DNA from: Pigoraptor vietnamica
Lineage: Eukaryota > Opisthokonta > Filasterea
Length of the DNA: 11,525 bases
Assembly: GCA_943704525.1 (NCBI GenBank)
Contig: CALSCQ010001440.1
Coordinates: 1 to 11,525, forward strand
Direction of reading: 5' to 3'
The translations under genes and the position numbers were made by a program. The notes beneath the pieces were generated by a model that saw only the letters and a list, made by a program, of their open reading frames with translations, had not been told where the DNA came from and did no database searches. Of the stretch, positions 8,714 through 11,525 are shown one piece after another. Numbering within the stretch: position 1 is the stretch's first letter; each line of letters begins with the position of its first letter.

Positions 8714-8807
8714 TGTTTGTGGGAACTCTCGTTTACTTTTCTCTTTTAAAAGCATTTGCGGCAGTCTGGCGCGCTGCGCGGCTTTGCTGTCGATATCGCT
8801 CTCCTCC

Positions 8808-10598
8808 TCAGTCACTACTGCCATTCTCATCGTCACCAACGTCGTCGTCGCTGGCGCCAGTCCAATCGCCGCTCATAAGAGCGCGCACGTTGAGCGTCCC
8901 GCAATTGTACGGCAAGGTCACCCCCGTCGCGAGCAGCCACCCCTTGTACCTTGGGTCGACCTCGAAGTACAGCGGGTCACAAAAGCCTCCGGCTTTGAAG
9001 AGGGCGTGCCAGTTCACACAAAGGGACTCGACTACACCCTCATGCCGCAAGAACTTGAGGACCTGGGCGACGCGGAGTCTCGTTTCGTAGTTGGCGTGGA
9101 AGAGCGACGGCCAGCCGCGAAGGGTCGGCTCGCAGCACAGGGCGGGCGGGTCGCCGTGCAGCTCGCGCTTCTCCGGCGGCACACCGTAAAAGTCCATTTC
9201 CTCGAATGCGATGAGCACCGCGTGAAGGAAAGCGCCCAACGCGACAGGCGAGACGTCGGCAGGCAGTCCCCCGGATGACTGGAGCACCTCGTGAGCACGC
9301 TGCAGTTGGACCTTCGCGGGCTGGCCAAAACGCCAAACAGATGGCAGCAAAAGCAAATAAACGATTAGAGCATCAGCCCATGCGATGTGAGAAAGGGAGA
9401 GAGCCGGGTGTCGCCAAAGCGCCATGACACCGCACACTTCAGTGGTTGCAAACAAAGAAAGATTGCAAGGCACAATAAAGAGCCGACACATACAACGGCC
9501 GGCACTGCGACCAACACACACCCCCGTCAGGCTCATAAACTCCATTTTGGCCGTCGCGACGTCCACACTGTCGTTCGCCGTCACGCAGCGCATCGTGATG
9601 TCCCCAACGAAATAGTCGTGGAACGCGAAATTGTTCTCAATTTCAAACCGGGGATACTGATCGTCGCTGAGGCAAAACTCGGCGCCGCTCCTAAAACCGG
9701 CAGTCTCCACTGCTTCGCATCCCCCGCACGTGAACCAGCGCCCCATCACGTTCACGCGGGCGCACAGCCTGTTCAGTGCGGCCCTGTCCGACTCGCTCAG
9801 CGTGGCGATGAGCGCCTCCACGCGCGCGTGAGAAGAAAGGAGCGTGCGCAGGACGGCAGTGTCGCGCACGAGCGCGTAGTAATCCAACACGCTGTTCTCG
9901 TAACTATCAAAGTCCTCTTCGCAGACGAGCACGCGCAGCCACGTGTCGCAAGGACGCTTGATGGGGCGGCACTTCCGGTCACGGACCCACTCAGGCTCCA
10001 TCAGCGCCAGCGCCGGCCGATAGTCAGGCCGTTCATCGTCGCCGATGTCTTTAAACTCGCGCTCGACCCGCTTCACCAACCCTCTGCATAGGCAGCCAAC
10101 GCAACAACAGACAACGCGCTTGAGTTCGTCGAAAGAAGAGAAGGGAAATGGCCAGAGAGACACACGCAATAACAGAGCATGACACTCCGCGCATTCAGCT
10201 GACTGCGAACACACGCACTTTGTGAGGACGGGCCATTCGCCGTCAGGGCTGTCGTCTGGGTCTGGCCCAACCCTCGGCGGCGGCTTGCGCACTCGCACCT
10301 GCGCGCCCTTAGCGTCCCAAAACGCCGTCACTCGCCGCTTTGCCTCCGCCTCGCACCAGGCGCGCGCCCCTTTGAACGAGCAGGCCAGCGAGAGAAGGTC
10401 ACGTGCCTTGAGCTCTTTCTGTGGTCCGCCAGAAGCAGCGGAATACGGCCTTTAGAAAAGCACCGAGACAATCAATAGCTTTCAGACGTCACGCACGTCA
10501 CATGCAAGGCACGCCCAGCCACTAACCCGTGACACAATCGCGGCGAAGACAGTGTCTGGGAGCGTCTGGAGCGTCGGCTGACTGTTACTGCCTGCCAT
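8808..10598 (-). CDS. F-box protein with uncharacterised C-terminal region, four exons
   Basis: Exons: 10598-10527, 10418-10219, 10083-9522, 9320-8808; 1347 nt, 448 aa, phases compatible. Residues 13-45 read like an F-box: LPDTVFAAIVSR at the end of exon 1, then KELKARDLLSLACSFKGARAW after an intron. This fits the L-P-x-x-V...I...L...R-D-L-x-x-x-A-x-V-x-K-x-W pattern. The acceptor CAG|AAA was chosen because it alone continues the motif in frame. F-box proteins hold substrates for SCF (Skp1-Cullin-F-box) ubiquitin ligases. A Pro-rich stretch (about 68-85) follows. The remainder has no repeat or domain I can name. It includes WFTCGGCE, a Phe/Asp-rich block (ENNFAFHDYFVGDITMRC), AFEEMDFYGVPPEKRE, and a C-terminal acidic tail (DDDVGDDENGSSD). 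Introns 2 and 3 (10084-10218, 9321-9521) are 135 and 201 nt, both multiples of three without stops, so they could be partly retained coding. The donor of intron 3, GTGTGT, is weak. Confidence 0.7.
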
Positions 10599-10996
10599 TT
10601 CTGCCGATAAAAACGTCCGTGGCACACGAGTCGACAGCTGCGGCGGCACGGCAGTGTGTGCCGATGCCTCAACAAAAAACTGTGGTCATACTGTTGTTGT
10701 GCGATGTTTACATTGTTACAATTGTTACATACTGGTCACGTGCCACACAGACAAAATTGTAACGAGAGCTCGCAAAAGTGTCTGATTGGTCCCATTCGTT
10801 TTTCCATGGCTGTTTTGTCCGCGCCGTGGGTGGTGGCGCGTGTAGTATCGTGTGTGCGTGCAGCCTTCTCTCGCCGCTCTTGCCGTGCACCTCGCCCATA
10901 TTTCTCTTCCCTGCGAGTGCGCCGGAGTGCGCAGGGTGTTTGGGTGTGCGTGGGGCACATTCAGTCCTTTCGCACTCGCGTGAAGGCGGCGTGAAT
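10599..10996. promoter_or_regulatory. Divergent intergenic region between F-box gene and secreted-protein gene
   Basis: 398 bp separate the two head-to-head start codons (10598 minus, 10997 plus), so promoters for both should lie here. Visible elements: an AT-richer part at 10688-10732 with three ATTGTTACA-like units (TACATTGTTACAATTGTTACAT), and a palindromic E-box CACGTG at 10737-10742. I see no firm TATA box at a usual distance from either start. An open frame continuous with the secreted-protein gene reaches back to an ATG at 10778, so part of this may be 5' UTR or an N-terminal extension. Confidence 0.4.
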
Positions 10997-11362
10997 ATGG
11001 CGGTGGCGTGGAAGCTCCTCGCTGTCCTCGTGGTTGCGCTCGCGTGCGCGGCGACGGCCACGGCCGTGTGCACGTCGGCGGACGGTCCGCGCGTGCTTGC
11101 GAGCATTGGGAGCTATGGGGACTACGTGGAGAGGCTGCTTGCAACGAGCCAATTGGGCGTGAAGAGCCTCGTCGACGCACTCACGGCCGTGTCGCGCGAC
11201 ATGAAGACGCTCGTGCACACGTACACGTCGACGGACGATTCCGTGTCGCCCGATTGCGCCGATTTGACGAATACCATCATGACGGCGCAGTCTCGCGTGG
11301 ACACGCGCGTGGCGAAGGCTGTCAGCATCCTCCTCGCCACGCCTGGTGCGTTCCCCCTCTGA
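10997..11362 (+). CDS. Small predicted secreted protein, 121 aa, single exon
   Basis: The ATG at 10997 is followed by a classical signal peptide: Lys6, a hydrophobic core LLAVLVVALACA, and small residues with likely cleavage after ATATA (about residue 23). The mature part of about 98 residues has two cysteines (positions 25 and about 88), enough for one disulfide. It looks helical and Ser/Thr-rich, with no motif I recognise. There is no second membrane segment. The start at 10997 is preferred because an in-frame ATG at 10778 would bury the signal peptide behind 73 residues of Cys/Ser-rich sequence. The stop is TGA, as in the other two intact genes. It diverges from the F-box gene. Function unknown. 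Confidence 0.65.
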   Translation: MAVAWKLLAVLVVALACAATATAVCTSADGPRVLASIGSYGDYVERLLATSQLGVKSLVDALTAVSRDMKTLVHTYTSTDDSVSPDCADLTNTIMTAQSRVDTRVAKAVSILLATPGAFPL

Positions 11363-11427
11363 ATCGTTGTTGCCCTTTTAAAACATTCCTTGAGTGTAGT
11401 GAACGTTTTTTGGGGAGGTTTGTGCCT

Positions 11428-11428
<1 letters not shown>

Positions 11429-11525
<97 letters not shown>
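11429..11525. repeat. Poly(T) tract of 97 nt at the window edge
   Basis: An uninterrupted T run starts about 66 nt after the stop of the secreted-protein gene and reaches the last base of the window. On the minus strand it is poly(A). It may be an assembly artefact at a contig end, or the poly(A) end of a retroposed minus-strand sequence beyond the edge. The sequence does not decide. Confidence 0.9.

Noticed and set aside
9387-10091. 234-codon plus-strand open frame
   Set aside because: Antisense to F-box exon 3 and intron 3. The composition is typical of an antisense shadow in GC-rich DNA and there are no recognisable motifs.
1-11525. CRISPR array, tRNA, rRNA, insertion sequence or bacterial operon
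   Set aside because: I see no spaced identical repeats, no cloverleaf or rRNA core sequence and no transposase. The repeats present are microsatellites and short tandem units.

Overview
This window comes from a GC-rich, intron-dense nuclear genome of a eukaryote, most likely a microbial eukaryote. The evidence is a gene split by about 20 short (88-358 nt) GT-AG introns, an F-box protein gene, long (GT)n and (GA)n microsatellites, and no bacterial operon layout. I cannot place the lineage from sequence alone.

Layout, left to right. (1) 1-1274, plus strand: a decayed gene with two tandem copies of an unrecognised domain of about 140 residues. It is broken by a net 29-nt deletion, a second frame change and an in-frame TAG. 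(2) 1275-1790: flanking DNA with a two-copy 21-bp tandem repeat and an AT-rich stretch. (3) 1791-8713, minus strand: the main feature, a CLC-family chloride/proton transporter gene. I rebuilt it exon by exon as 21 exons encoding about 932 aa. All phases agree, the complete CLC core is present, and two CBS domains lie at the C-terminus. No single open frame shows this gene. A 15-nt microexon carries the gating glutamate. A GC-AG intron separates the two glutamates of the LEE motif. (4) 8808-10598, minus strand: a four-exon gene for an F-box protein of about 448 aa, tandem with the CLC gene and only about 100 bp upstream of it. The open frame of the CLC N-terminus even overlaps its end. (5) 10599-10996: a divergent intergenic region that probably serves as a promoter in both directions. 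(6) 10997-11362, plus strand: a small predicted secreted protein of 121 aa. (7) 11429-11525: 97 T's running to the window edge.

The genes do not form an obvious pathway. The CLC protein probably works in an endomembrane compartment (CLC-6/7/plant-like subgroup). The F-box protein would be a substrate adaptor of an SCF-type ubiquitin ligase. The small protein would enter the secretory route. The most interesting biology is in the splicing of the CLC gene. Skipping the microexon would remove exactly five residues, including the gating glutamate, and keep the reading frame.
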